From contig JAGOTO010000011.1 of NCBI GenBank assembly GCA_018061705.1, positions 1 to 8,301 of the forward strand: DNA of 8,301 nt, read 5' to 3'. Positions within the stretch are counted from its first letter, which is position 1, and every line of letters starts with the position of its first letter. Origin of the DNA: Candidatus Saccharimonadota bacterium (GTDB lineage: Bacteria > Patescibacteria > Saccharimonadia > Saccharimonadales > UBA4665). The notes under the pieces are model-generated. The model was not told the DNA's origin. It saw only the letters and a program-made list of their open reading frames with translations, and searched no databases. A program made the translations under genes and the position numbers. Positions 1-7,029 of this stretch are shown one piece after another.

Positions 1-1614
1 ATCGTATTTATTGATGAGCTTCATCTTATCATCGGGGCAGGTGCCGCCGAGGGTTCAATGGACGCTGGCAACATACTTAAACCAGCCTTAGCGCGGGGCA
101 AGCTACAGGTCATCGGTGCCACGACGACTGCCGAATACACTAAACACGTGGAAAAAGATGCAGCGCTAGAGCGCAGGTTTCAGCCAATCCAGGTCCCAGA
201 AGCAACCTCGGGCGAAACAGTCGCCATCTTGAAAGGCCTCCGCAAACATTACGAAGAATTTCACGGTGTGACGATATCAGACGAAGTGATTATAGATACG
301 GTGCAGTTTGCCAAACGGTATGTTCAGGACCGGTTCATGCCGGATAAGGCAATCGATCTACTCGACGAGACGGCTGCGACATTGCGAGTCGAAAAGGGGA
401 AAACAAGCCCTGAAGCCCGAAAGCTCCAGAAGGAACTCAAATTGTTTAACGCGCGTATCGATGAAGCCGTAGACCAAGAGGACTACGAGCGAGCTGCACG
501 TAGCAAGACTCGTGCGTCGCAGATACAACAAGAGTTAGATCAGATATTTAAATCTACAAAAACCGGGGCCAAACTCATCATGAACAGCGATGATGTTGCA
601 GAGGTTGTCGCACGAATCACAGGAATTCCAGTCAAAAAAGTCATAAAGAGTGAAGCTAAATATCTCCTCAGACTCGAAAAAAATATTTCTCGTCATGTCA
701 TAGGACAAAATGAGGCTGTCGCTGCGGCAAGCAAAGCAATTCGGCGGAATCGGAGCGGAATAGGTGCGACAAATCGACCGATAGGTTCATTCATATTCCT
801 GGGTCCAACCGGCGTTGGCAAGACAGAGCTCGCACGAGTCTTGGCGAGAGAGTTTTTTGGTAGTGAAAAAGCACTTGTCAAGATTGACATGAGTGAGTTT
901 GGCGAGCATCACAATGTCTCACGCTTGGTTGGCGCGCCAGCTGGTTACGTTGGGTATGACGACGGGGGCCAATTAACTGATAAAATTCGGCGACAGCCAT
1001 ACAGTCTTGTCCTATTTGATGAGATCGAAAAAGCCCACCCCGATGTATTTAATCTGCTGCTGCAGCTCCTTGAAGACGGCTATATTACAGACGCAAAAGG
1101 AAGGCGAATCGACTTTACGAATACGATAATTATCATGACCAGTAACATCGGTGCCGACAAGCTTCAGAAGGAAGCCGTGCTTGGATTCCAGGCGGAGAGG
1201 CGTAGTGACTTCGACGATCTAGATGTCATGCACGAATCCAATAAGCAGAAAGTCCTCGATCGCCTGAAAAAAGAGCTTCGGCCCGAACTACTCAATCGGA
1301 TAGATAAAGTCGTCGTATTTCGGGGCCTCACCAAAAAAGACATATTCAGGATAATTGATCTGCAAATTGATGAGCTACGGCAGCGCCTACAGAAACACGG
1401 GGTGAGTTTACAGATCACAGCGGGGGCGAAACAGTATTTGCTCCAGCATGGATATGATGCGCATAACGGCGTTCGACCGCTCCGGAGACTGATACAGGAT
1501 ACGATCGAGGACCAAATTGCGCTGGAGATACTCGACGACTCATACGCCACAGGCGACATTATCAGTGTCGGGGCTAAAGCAGGACAACTCACATACACCT
1601 CTCAGACCGAGTAG
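1..1614 (+). CDS. clpC: ATP-dependent Clp protease ATP-binding subunit ClpC (5' partial)
   Basis: The reading frame is open from base 1, so the gene begins outside the window and 537 C-terminal residues are present. ClpC is a cytoplasmic hexameric AAA+ unfoldase that feeds substrates to ClpP. Visible parts in order: the first AAA+ domain from its Walker B (VFIDE at the very start), the [19 protein letters not shown] segment, sensor-1 GATT and arginine-finger LERRF; a short middle domain with a UVR-like EDYERAA motif near base 478; then the second AAA+ domain with Walker A GPTGVGKT (802-825), Walker B LVLFDE (1006-1023), sensor-1 MTSN and sensor-2 GVRPLRR (1468-1488). The short middle domain (about 50 residues, not the long ClpB coiled coil) and the LGF tripeptide at 1180-1188, where ClpP-binding Clp ATPases carry their IGF-type loop, argue for ClpC and against the disaggregase ClpB. 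The N-terminal domain and first Walker A lie outside. The next gene starts 36 bases downstream with no terminator between them. Confidence 0.95.
   Translation: MVFIDELHLIIGAGAAEGSMDAGNILKPALARGKLQVIGATTTAEYTKHVEKDAALERRFQPIQVPEATSGETVAILKGLRKHYEEFHGVTISDEVIIDTVQFAKRYVQDRFMPDKAIDLLDETAATLRVEKGKTSPEARKLQKELKLFNARIDEAVDQEDYERAARSKTRASQIQQELDQIFKSTKTGAKLIMNSDDVAEVVARITGIPVKKVIKSEAKYLLRLEKNISRHVIGQNEAVAAASKAIRRNRSGIGATNRPIGSFIFLGPTGVGKTELARVLAREFFGSEKALVKIDMSEFGEHHNVSRLVGAPAGYVGYDDGGQLTDKIRRQPYSLVLFDEIEKAHPDVFNLLLQLLEDGYITDAKGRRIDFTNTIIIMTSNIGADKLQKEAVLGFQAERRSDFDDLDVMHESNKQKVLDRLKKELRPELLNRIDKVVVFRGLTKKDIFRIIDLQIDELRQRLQKHGVSLQITAGAKQYLLQHGYDAHNGVRPLRRLIQDTIEDQIALEILDDSYATGDIISVGAKAGQLTYTSQTE
1180..1188 (+). 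other. ClpP-docking loop (LGF) of the ClpC ATPase
   Basis: Leu-Gly-Phe follows the sensor-1 region of the second AAA+ domain, in the insertion where ClpX, ClpA and ClpC carry the (I/L/V)GF/L tripeptide that docks into ClpP. The position and the flanking variable, charged segment match. This is the main local evidence that the ATPase works with a ClpP peptidase encoded elsewhere. Confidence 0.7.
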
Positions 1615-1636
1615 ATGCTGGGTTTTCAGACGCTGT

Positions 1637-1642
1637 TATACT
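1637..1642 (+). promoter_or_regulatory. Extended -10 promoter element, leaderless-type, for the HEMLH protein gene
   Basis: TATACT (five of six consensus bases) is preceded by TGT, giving an extended -10 (TGnTATACT, 1634-1642). No good -35 is seen at 16-18 bases upstream, as expected for extended -10 promoters. Only 8 bases separate the hexamer from the ATG at 1651, so the predicted RNA start is at or just before the start codon. An AGGAG at 1643-1647 lies in the same gap but only 3 bases from the ATG, tighter than a normal Shine-Dalgarno spacing; it could still help translate readthrough RNA from clpC. Confidence 0.55.
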
Positions 1643-1650
1643 AGGAGTCA

Positions 1651-2631
1651 ATGGAAAAGCCTCGTTCGCACAGACAAGTCAAAGTTCTTCTATTTGCAGT
1701 ATGGCTCGCGCTGCTCGTCGGTTTGTACACGAATCGACAAACGCTGGTTGACGCATGGAAGCTGCGGGGATACACCCCTCCGGCCGAGATAGTCGATGTC
1801 GCAGCGCGAAGCAGCATGACAGAAAAAGCTCGGCATCTATGGTACGTCAACAAGCCCCAGATACTTCGAGGTGAAGGATTTACGAAAAGCTGTCCGATTG
1901 CAACCGAGAAGACGGTGGTGCTCGGTTGCTACCGGGGTGGCGATAATGGTATTTTCGTCTATGGTGTAACCGACAGCAGATTGCAGGGTGTGGTCGAAGT
2001 AACGGCGGCCCATGAGATGCTCCATGCCGCCTACGACCGTCTCTCAAACTCTGAAAGATCTCGCGTTGATAGGCTAACTAATGATTTTTACCGAAGCTCG
2101 CTTAACGATGATCGGGTGAAAGCGACGATAGAGTTATATCGTGCATCCGACCGAGAAGCGTTATCGAATGAGATGCACTCGATATTTGCAACAGAGGTAA
2201 ACGAGCTGCCTGCTGGGCTTGAAAAATACTACGCGCAATACTTTACTAATCGTGCAGACGTCGTGGCCTTGACGAGTCGTTATCAGTCTGAGTTCGCCTC
2301 CCGTCGGCAAAAGGTGGCGGACTATGACGCGCAACTCCGGTCCATCAAAGCTACTATTGAGTCGAGCCAAGTGACTTTGGCAAAATTACAAGAGGAGCTC
2401 CTAGCGGAGGAAAAAACACTCGACAGGCTAAGGGCATCCGACGTCGCAGCCTACAATCTGTCGATCGGTGAATATAACCAGGTAGTAAACCGCTACAACG
2501 TGTTGCTAGAGGATACAAGAATACAGATCGATCGCTACAACGAGACGGTCGAAACGAGGAACGAGCTAGCCCTTGAAGAGCGAGAGCTTGCGGAGGCACT
2601 TGTGGCGAAGCCCCTTCCCGGAGTACGGTAA
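1651..2631 (+). CDS. Membrane-anchored putative zinc metallopeptidase (HEMLH) with C-terminal coiled coil
   Basis: This 326-residue protein has a basic N-terminus followed by one hydrophobic segment (about residues 11-27), which reads as a signal anchor with the rest outside the membrane. A central domain carries the gluzincin-type zinc motif HEMLH (121-125) after a helix-like VEVTAA, and SNEMHSIFATE (172-182) follows about 50 residues later. By analogy with HExxH peptidases, E174 or E182 could be the third zinc ligand. C81 and C93 are the only cysteines and could form a disulfide just before the active-site helix. Residues from about 213 to 316 are rich in E, Q, L, R and K with heptad-like spacing, consistent with a coiled coil. 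I do not recognise a named family, so peptidase activity is inferred from the motif alone. The ATG was chosen for the -10 at 1637-1642 and the lysine/arginine-rich start. It follows clpC by 36 bases and may share readthrough transcription with it. Confidence 0.85.
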   Translation: MEKPRSHRQVKVLLFAVWLALLVGLYTNRQTLVDAWKLRGYTPPAEIVDVAARSSMTEKARHLWYVNKPQILRGEGFTKSCPIATEKTVVLGCYRGGDNGIFVYGVTDSRLQGVVEVTAAHEMLHAAYDRLSNSERSRVDRLTNDFYRSSLNDDRVKATIELYRASDREALSNEMHSIFATEVNELPAGLEKYYAQYFTNRADVVALTSRYQSEFASRRQKVADYDAQLRSIKATIESSQVTLAKLQEELLAEEKTLDRLRASDVAAYNLSIGEYNQVVNRYNVLLEDTRIQIDRYNETVETRNELALEERELAEALVAKPLPGVR

Positions 2632-2701
2632 GCATTACTGTCAGCAATCGGACAAAGAGTAGCTAAGCATGTCTACTATCGGACAAGGCCTGGCTGTCGA
2701 A

Positions 2702-2720
2702 CCGGGCAATTTTGCCCCGG
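2702..2720. terminator. Imperfect hairpin between convergent genes, possible bidirectional terminator
   Basis: CCGGGCA (2702-2708) pairs with TGCCCCGG (2713-2720), with one bulged C and a four-base loop. It sits in the 139-base spacer between the stops of the HEMLH gene (+) and yhhQ (-), where a shared terminator would be expected. Neither strand has a T-run after the stem, so intrinsic termination would be weak. The same spacer has a 9-base direct repeat (2647-2655 and 2678-2686) and no convincing gene. Confidence 0.35.
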
Positions 2721-2770
2721 ATGGCTATTTGACAGAGAGAAGCTTCACCTCACCGTGCGAGTAGATATCG

Positions 2771-3478
2771 TTACTTGGAGGTTGTCGTCGAGCTGTCGTC
2801 GAGCCCTAGTCGTAATGGCGAGAAGTCCGTGTTTACGTCAAAATGATCATGGTGTTCTCGCGACTTGAGCCAGTGGATTATGCGGTAGGTTACCGGGAGC
2901 ATTAAAATCTCGACTGCAACCTTAAACACAATCCCGACGAGAATATAATTGATCATTTGTGATCCAGAAATGAGTCCGTAAAACGCAATCAGACAAAATA
3001 TGATCGTATCAACCGCTTCGCCGAGAACTGTCGATGTGACAAGCCGTTGCCATAAATGTTTCCCGCGGCTGCGGACCTTCATCTTAGCAAGCACGAAAGA
3101 GTTGAGAAACTCGCCCACCAGATAGGCGGCAAGACTTGCGAGAACAATCCGGGGTACAAAACCAAAGACAGAGTCAAACTCAGAAACATTCGGCGCACCC
3201 TCTACAGCGGGCATGTGTTGCACTATGGTGAGTACGCCGATCATGATGATGAGCCAGGTGAAGCTCACCCAAATTGCTCTCCGGGTATGTTTGTAGCCAT
3301 ACACTTCGGTCATAACATCGCCGAGAATATAGGCCAACGGAAACAAAATCGCCCCTCCGTCAGCGATAATGGGACCAAACGCTACGAGTTTCATGGCGCC
3401 AAGGTTAGATATGATGAGTGTCGCGACGCTAGCGGCAACAAACAAATCATAGTACCGGAAATTTCGTGTTTTGGGCAT
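2771..3478 (-). CDS. yhhQ: Queuosine precursor transporter, YhhQ/VUT family
   Basis: This 235-residue integral membrane protein matches the YhhQ (VUT, COG1738-type) family, whose E. coli member takes up the 7-deazaguanines preQ0 and preQ1 for queuosine modification of tRNA. Family hallmarks are an N-terminal YYDLFVAASVATLIISN helix, the DGGAILFPLAYILGDVMTEV segment (40-59) running into YGY, the VGEFLNSFVLAKMK block (121-134) and LGEAVDTIIF (152-161). About six hydrophobic helices are visible and the length is typical. The ATG is supported by AGGAG at 3488-3492, nine bases upstream. Weak spots: the substrate is assigned by family only, and some relatives may carry related bases. The hydrophilic tail after residue 205 is poorly conserved and ends in a serine/threonine stretch made by an 11-base tandem duplication (2783-2804). 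It faces the HEMLH gene tail to tail and stands alone as a transcription unit. Confidence 0.92.
   Translation of the reverse strand: MPKTRNFRYYDLFVAASVATLIISNLGAMKLVAFGPIIADGGAILFPLAYILGDVMTEVYGYKHTRRAIWVSFTWLIIMIGVLTIVQHMPAVEGAPNVSEFDSVFGFVPRIVLASLAAYLVGEFLNSFVLAKMKVRSRGKHLWQRLVTSTVLGEAVDTIIFCLIAFYGLISGSQMINYILVGIVFKVAVEILMLPVTYRIIHWLKSREHHDHFDVNTDFSPLRLGLDDSSTTTSK
2783..2804. repeat. Perfect 11-base tandem duplication in the 3' end of yhhQ
   Basis: TGTCGTCGAGC occurs twice in direct succession (2783-2793 and 2794-2804). Eleven is not a multiple of three, so gain or loss of one copy shifts the reading frame of the last codons of yhhQ. Reading through with one copy removed would replace the end after GLDD by NLQVTISTRTVR and a TGA stop, nine residues longer than the present one (235 becoming about 240 or slightly more). 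Confidence 0.75.
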
Positions 3479-3487
3479 ACGCGGACA

Positions 3488-3492
3488 CTCCT
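3488..3492 (-). promoter_or_regulatory. Ribosome binding site of yhhQ
   Basis: On the minus strand AGGAG lies nine bases before the ATG at 3478, a standard Shine-Dalgarno arrangement that fixes the start. Further upstream, TAAACT (3499-3504 on the minus strand) is a possible -10 with four of six matches. That would give a short leader of about 14 bases, but the promoter is only a weak guess. Confidence 0.6.
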
Positions 3493-3595
3493 ATCAAGAG
3501 TTTACATTTACATGCTGAGTGCCACATCCTCGCTCGGTGATTGCCCTGCGAGCTTCATGCTCCCAGTATAGTAGGAAATCCCCTAAAATGTAACG

Positions 3596-3601
3596 TATAA
3601 A
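3596..3601 (+). promoter_or_regulatory. Candidate -10 element for the 182-residue protein gene
   Basis: TATAAA matches five of six consensus bases. It lies 37 bases before the ATG at 3639, leaving room for a leader of about 30 bases that contains the AGAAGG ribosome site. No clear -35 hexamer is seen at the usual distance. Confidence 0.35.
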
Positions 3602-3624
3602 ACTCAAAACCTTTGTAACATCTC

Positions 3625-3630
3625 AGAAGG
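3625..3630 (+). promoter_or_regulatory. Ribosome binding site deciding the start at 3639
   Basis: AGAAGG ends eight bases before ATG 3639. An in-frame GTG at 3630 overlaps this site and is therefore unlikely to be the start. The ATG was chosen. Confidence 0.6.
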
Positions 3631-3638
3631 TGTCCGGT

Positions 3639-4187
3639 ATGGCAAAGACATATGATGCAGAGGAACATATTCGGATAGTTGCGACTGCAGCAGAACGGTG
3701 TAGGGGGTTGACTGTTGGGCTCGGAGAGGCAAACTTAGGCCTGGATGAGCCATTCTTACCGCAAGGTTGGGCAACTGGCCATGCGCAAGCCGCAGTAAAG
3801 GGATTCATGGAGGTATTTTGTGCAATCGATCTGGGACAGGCTTTTCCTCTTGATCCTGAGCAGAGAGCTGACTCCCACAGACATTTAGCGGAAGCTGATG
3901 AAGCGTTTGCTAGCGCTGATGAGTCACGGCGGAATGAGTTCTCGGCGCTGTACGAACAATTTGATCGAGCCGCCGGACTGTATTACCGCGATTATGCACA
4001 CGCGCTCGGTAGTACAGCAAGTAATCAGATGATCGCTACTGCAAATGGAAGCATTGACCCAATTGTTCGGCAAGGTTCTGCGATGACACGTGGCAAGCAG
4101 TCGCACGGCCTTGTCTTCCCAGGGCTCGTCGAGGCGCTCGCAATAAATTGTGATGCGATCCTGCGCGGTTTGCAGTCAACTAATTGA
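3639..4187 (+). CDS. Hypothetical soluble protein, 182 residues
   Basis: I do not recognise this protein. It is soluble-looking, with no signal peptide and no membrane segment. It is alanine-rich and probably mostly helical, with an acidic middle (about residues 71-110, HRHLAEADEAFASADESRR) and a conserved-looking GGLT/GLGEANLGLDEPF region near the N-terminus. Three cysteines (21, 61, 171) are spread out and make no obvious metal site. The start is supported by AGAAGG eight bases upstream and a TATAAA at 3596-3601. Its stop (TGA) lies inside the 3' end of the convergent kefB-like gene, with an 8-base overlap. It has no operon partner. The expression signals and full-length open frame make a real gene likely, but nothing here indicates its function. 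Confidence 0.8.
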   Translation: MAKTYDAEEHIRIVATAAERCRGLTVGLGEANLGLDEPFLPQGWATGHAQAAVKGFMEVFCAIDLGQAFPLDPEQRADSHRHLAEADEAFASADESRRNEFSALYEQFDRAAGLYYRDYAHALGSTASNQMIATANGSIDPIVRQGSAMTRGKQSHGLVFPGLVEALAINCDAILRGLQSTN

Positions 4188-5859
4188 TAGCTGCTTGGCC
4201 GAGAGTGATGATATGTTTCTTACGGTATGCTTCAAATGCTGATTTATTGTTTCCGTGCTGCCGGATAAAGGCGCTCATCTTTTCACTGCCTATGAAATGC
4301 GGCAACATGACATAAGCAGCTCCGTGCTGGTAGAGCTCAGCCGCAGCGTCATAACTCGTCGCATGGCAGATAAATATTCCATCTGGGTTGTGCTGAAGGT
4401 AGTACTTGAGTAGCTCGCGATTCGTGGTATGCCCAGGTAGGATACTGACAACCATCTCGGCTTTGGCAACACCAAGCTCCTCGAGAAGCTCATAGTCGGT
4501 CGCATCGCCATAGACGTGGGTAATGTGTTGACGCTCAAGGGTCTCGATGACCTCAGGGTTATAATCTACCACAACGTATTTTTTCTTCATGTCCCGGAAC
4601 GTATTGATAAACTCATGACCGCCCTTATGGTAGCCGAAGAGAAAGAGCTTATAATCTGGCGATTTGCCTGCATCCGGCCTGATGTCGCGGCGCTCAAAAA
4701 ACGACAGGAGCTTTGAGAATCTCTTGTAGAGTACATCATCGTAGTGCATCAAATATGTTGATACGGCTATCGTCAGTAAGGTTGTAAGTGTAAGAATATC
4801 GATAAGCTCTGGACGAACCAAGCCATTTTTATGGGCCAGGACAACAAGGATTACCGAGAATTCACTAATATTCGAGAGATGGATTGCAGTCTTGAAGCCA
4901 GTCTGTTTGGTAAACCTCATCAATCCCATCCCCATCTGTACCGACACGGGTTTAATGATAATTGCGATAGCCGAAAAGATGAGTGCAGGGATGAGAGCGC
5001 TCTGGATATTTCCGAAATCTAATTTTTCTCCAAGCGTTACGAAGAAAAGCAATAAGAAGAAATCCCTAAGGGGCTTGAGACGTGTACTGATCTCTGAGGC
5101 ATAGGCTAGGCTAGCAAGCGATACGCCCGCCATGAGGGCTCCAACTTCGGCAGAAAAACCGGCAAGATGAAACAAGCTGGCGATGCCAAAAGCCCAGGCT
5201 AACGCAAATCCAAACAGCATCTCCTGGCTCCTCGCAAAGAATCGCGTAACGTGCGGCATGATGTATCCTCCGACGATGATGAGAAGTAGTCCGAGCCCGC
5301 CTCCCTTTACCAGAAGCGCACCGATCTCACCCGGGCTTGTGCCGCCCGTTTTTGCGGTCGCGACAAAGAGCAGCGCGAACGTTGCGAGTACATCTTCAAG
5401 TAGAATGACACCAACGGCAATTTGACCGTAGAGCCGGTGCTGTTCTCGTTTGTCAACCAGAGATTTGACGATGACAATCGTGCTACTAAACAGTAGTCCG
5501 AGCCCGGTAATTAGGCTTTCAACGGCAGTCATGCCAAGTAACTTAGCCGCTCCAAAACCAAGTAAAACCATCACGGCTATGTTGGTCAGAAATACGACAG
5601 CAACGGGTTTGCCTGTCGCACGAATAATGCCTATGTTGAGTCCGAGACCGACAATGAATAGCAGCAGGATAATGCCGAGCTCGCTGAACGAATCAAACGC
5701 TTCGCGATTATGTATGAGGTCAAGAGCGGCTGGTCCGACAAGAACACCAGTCAAAATGTAGCCTACAACAAGCGGCTGTTTGAAAAGACGCATAACGATG
5801 GACACAGCTGCCGCAACAGCCAGTACAGCGCTCAATTGCATGAATAGCGAATGTTCCAT
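4180..5859 (-). CDS. KefB/KefC-like monovalent cation:proton antiporter (CPA2) with RCK domain
   Basis: This 559-residue protein has two parts. Residues 1 to about 385 form a Na+/H+ exchanger (CPA2) membrane domain of roughly a dozen helices, with FSSTIVIVKSL (124-134), the acidic pair E155-D156 in VILLEDVLA where CPA2 proteins carry ion-binding residues, and K303 in IIKPV. Residues about 402-525 form a cytoplasmic Rossmann-type RCK/TrkA-N domain (KLFLFGYHKGGHEF, then VVVDYNPE and GDATD), which in relatives binds nucleotide and gates transport. D432 at the end of the second strand favours NAD(H). The glycine motif is G-Y-H-K-G-G, so the middle glycine of GxGxxG is His411. No TrkA-C domain follows, and no KefF/KefG-type partner gene is nearby. 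The exchanged ion (K+ or Na+) cannot be told from sequence. No Shine-Dalgarno is evident before the ATG at 5859; Met7 is an alternative start. Confidence 0.92.
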   Translation of the reverse strand: MEHSLFMQLSAVLAVAAAVSIVMRLFKQPLVVGYILTGVLVGPAALDLIHNREAFDSFSELGIILLLFIVGLGLNIGIIRATGKPVAVVFLTNIAVMVLLGFGAAKLLGMTAVESLITGLGLLFSSTIVIVKSLVDKREQHRLYGQIAVGVILLEDVLATFALLFVATAKTGGTSPGEIGALLVKGGGLGLLLIIVGGYIMPHVTRFFARSQEMLFGFALAWAFGIASLFHLAGFSAEVGALMAGVSLASLAYASEISTRLKPLRDFFLLLFFVTLGEKLDFGNIQSALIPALIFSAIAIIIKPVSVQMGMGLMRFTKQTGFKTAIHLSNISEFSVILVVLAHKNGLVRPELIDILTLTTLLTIAVSTYLMHYDDVLYKRFSKLLSFFERRDIRPDAGKSPDYKLFLFGYHKGGHEFINTFRDMKKKYVVVDYNPEVIETLERQHITHVYGDATDYELLEELGVAKAEMVVSILPGHTTNRELLKYYLQHNPDGIFICHATSYDAAAELYQHGAAYVMLPHFIGSEKMSAFIRQHGNNKSAFEAYRKKHIITLGQAAIN

Positions 5860-5901
5860 AGGAGTATTTTCCCATACCGCTTATGCACAAAGCAAATACT
5901 G

Positions 5902-5920
5902 GGCCTCCCCGAAGGGAGCC
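5902..5920. other. Hairpin-forming inverted repeat in the divergent spacer
   Basis: CTCCC (5905-5909) and GGGAG (5914-5918) form a five-pair stem around a CGAA loop, extended by GG/CC after one bulged C. It lies between the kefB-like start (5859, minus) and the -10 at 5955 (plus), upstream of both start codons, and no T-run follows on either strand. It may be an operator or nothing. Confidence 0.2.
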
Positions 5921-5954
5921 AACCCAAGGTATTCTCGATAGAAAAGCCACAGAG

Positions 5955-5960
5955 TATACT
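5955..5960 (+). promoter_or_regulatory. -10 promoter element, leaderless-type, for the polytopic membrane protein gene
   Basis: TATACT (five of six matches) ends seven bases before ATG 5968, so the expected RNA start coincides with the start codon. A poor -35 (TTCTCG, 5932-5937, three of six) is 17 bases upstream. The seven-base gap GAAAGAC has no adequate Shine-Dalgarno. This site is also the reason for rejecting the longer frame starting at 5851, which would place the promoter inside the gene. Confidence 0.55.
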
Positions 5961-5967
5961 GAAAGAC

Positions 5968-7029
5968 ATGAGCCGACGGATTTTTATGCGCAACGCAGAC
6001 GCACGTGGTTTTCTTGACATTTTTTTCGTCTCTGCAGTAAGCAGTATTTTGTTGGTCAGGTTTTATCTGCACTTGACAGGTTATCCGACGATTGGCGGCG
6101 CAAAGTATCATATTGCTCACATGCTTTGGGGAGGGCTCTTGATGGTCGCTGGGTTTGTTATTAATTTCGCCTACCTCGGGTCTCGGTTGCACAAGTTCGT
6201 GGCGCTGCTCGGTGGCGTCGGATTTGGCATATTTATCGATGAAGTCGGCAAGTTTATCACACGCGACAATAACTATTTTTTTAGGCCTGCAGTCGGGATC
6301 ATTTATGCAATCTTTGTCGTCCTCTATATTGCAGTGACCGTATTGACTCGTAAAAAAAAGCTATCGGCTGCAGAATATCAGATGAATGCACTGCGGAGTC
6401 TGGAAGAGGCGATCATGAAAGACATGGATGCCCAGGAGCGCGCCGATGTTCGTCGATATCTGGAGCAAACCCCTCGAGATGATCCAATAACAAGAGCTAT
6501 TGAAGATCTAGTGCACTATCTTCCGCTCACGAGAGACAAACGAAGGATTGGTCTCTGGACACGCTACAAACAGTGGTACCTTCGAACTTATGAGAAATTT
6601 TGGGATGCGCAAGGATCGTCATGGCGGTTTCGCTTGTTTTTTATTCTCGAAACATCGGCATATGTCATTGCAGCAGTTTTGGCCGTTGCTGGCAATCTTG
6701 AGGATGTTCGGAATTTTCTCCTTGGAAAAGCCGATTATGGTCACAGCCTTGTGATTGGGCAGTTTGGCGCTACCGTAATTGCTGCAATATTTGTGATGAT
6801 CGGGCTCGTACGACTTGTTTCGTCACGTCTAGAGGGTCTCGAGTGGCTTCGGAGGGCTACACTCGTAAATCTTCTGTTGACACAATTCTTCATATTTAGC
6901 CGAACCGAGTTTGCCGCCTTGCCTGGATTTGCGCTGAGCGTACTTCTTTTACTGGCCATCAGTGCTGCTATGCGCGCCGAAAAGTCTATCGCGGCAACGC
7001 GTCATATTTCTGAGGTGGAGCAGACATAA
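5968..7029 (+). CDS. Conserved uncharacterised polytopic membrane protein
   Basis: This protein has 353 residues from the ATG at 5968 (Met7 is a possible alternative). About eight hydrophobic segments fall in two groups of four: roughly 16-36, 50-70, 77-93 and 107-127, then 222-242, 262-283, 298-313 and 318-335. A charged soluble loop (about 128-220, with LEEAIMKDMDAQERADVRRYLEQ) lies between them. The first half has unusual polar motifs in or beside its helices: GGAKYHIAHMLWGG (43-56), FIDEVGKF (89-96) and NNYFFRP (101-107). I recall similar HIAH-x-LWGG / FIDE-x-GKF / YFFRP blocks in uncharacterised membrane proteins of actinobacteria and others, so this looks like a widespread family without a known role. 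The buried His, Asp, Glu and Lys residues suggest catalysis, metal or ion binding, which is inference. It diverges from the kefB-like gene and overlaps the hydrolase gene tail to tail by 44 bases. Confidence 0.85.
   Translation: MSRRIFMRNADARGFLDIFFVSAVSSILLVRFYLHLTGYPTIGGAKYHIAHMLWGGLLMVAGFVINFAYLGSRLHKFVALLGGVGFGIFIDEVGKFITRDNNYFFRPAVGIIYAIFVVLYIAVTVLTRKKKLSAAEYQMNALRSLEEAIMKDMDAQERADVRRYLEQTPRDDPITRAIEDLVHYLPLTRDKRRIGLWTRYKQWYLRTYEKFWDAQGSSWRFRLFFILETSAYVIAAVLAVAGNLEDVRNFLLGKADYGHSLVIGQFGATVIAAIFVMIGLVRLVSSRLEGLEWLRRATLVNLLLTQFFIFSRTEFAALPGFALSVLLLLAISAAMRAEKSIAATRHISEVEQT

Noticed and set aside
2669..2764. A 31-residue plus-strand frame in the spacer after the HEMLH gene.
   Set aside because: No Shine-Dalgarno or close -10, and it runs through the hairpin at 2702-2720. 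Nothing in the peptide suggests a function.
3056..3571. A 171-codon plus-strand frame opposite yhhQ.
   Set aside because: It is the antisense shadow of a well-supported transporter gene, with cysteine- and histidine-scattered low-likelihood sequence.
5851..5967. A 39-residue N-terminal extension of the membrane protein from ATG 5851.
   Set aside because: It overlaps the start of the divergent kefB-like gene, would contain the hairpin and the TATACT promoter, and has no membrane-protein or signal character. ATG 5968 fits better.
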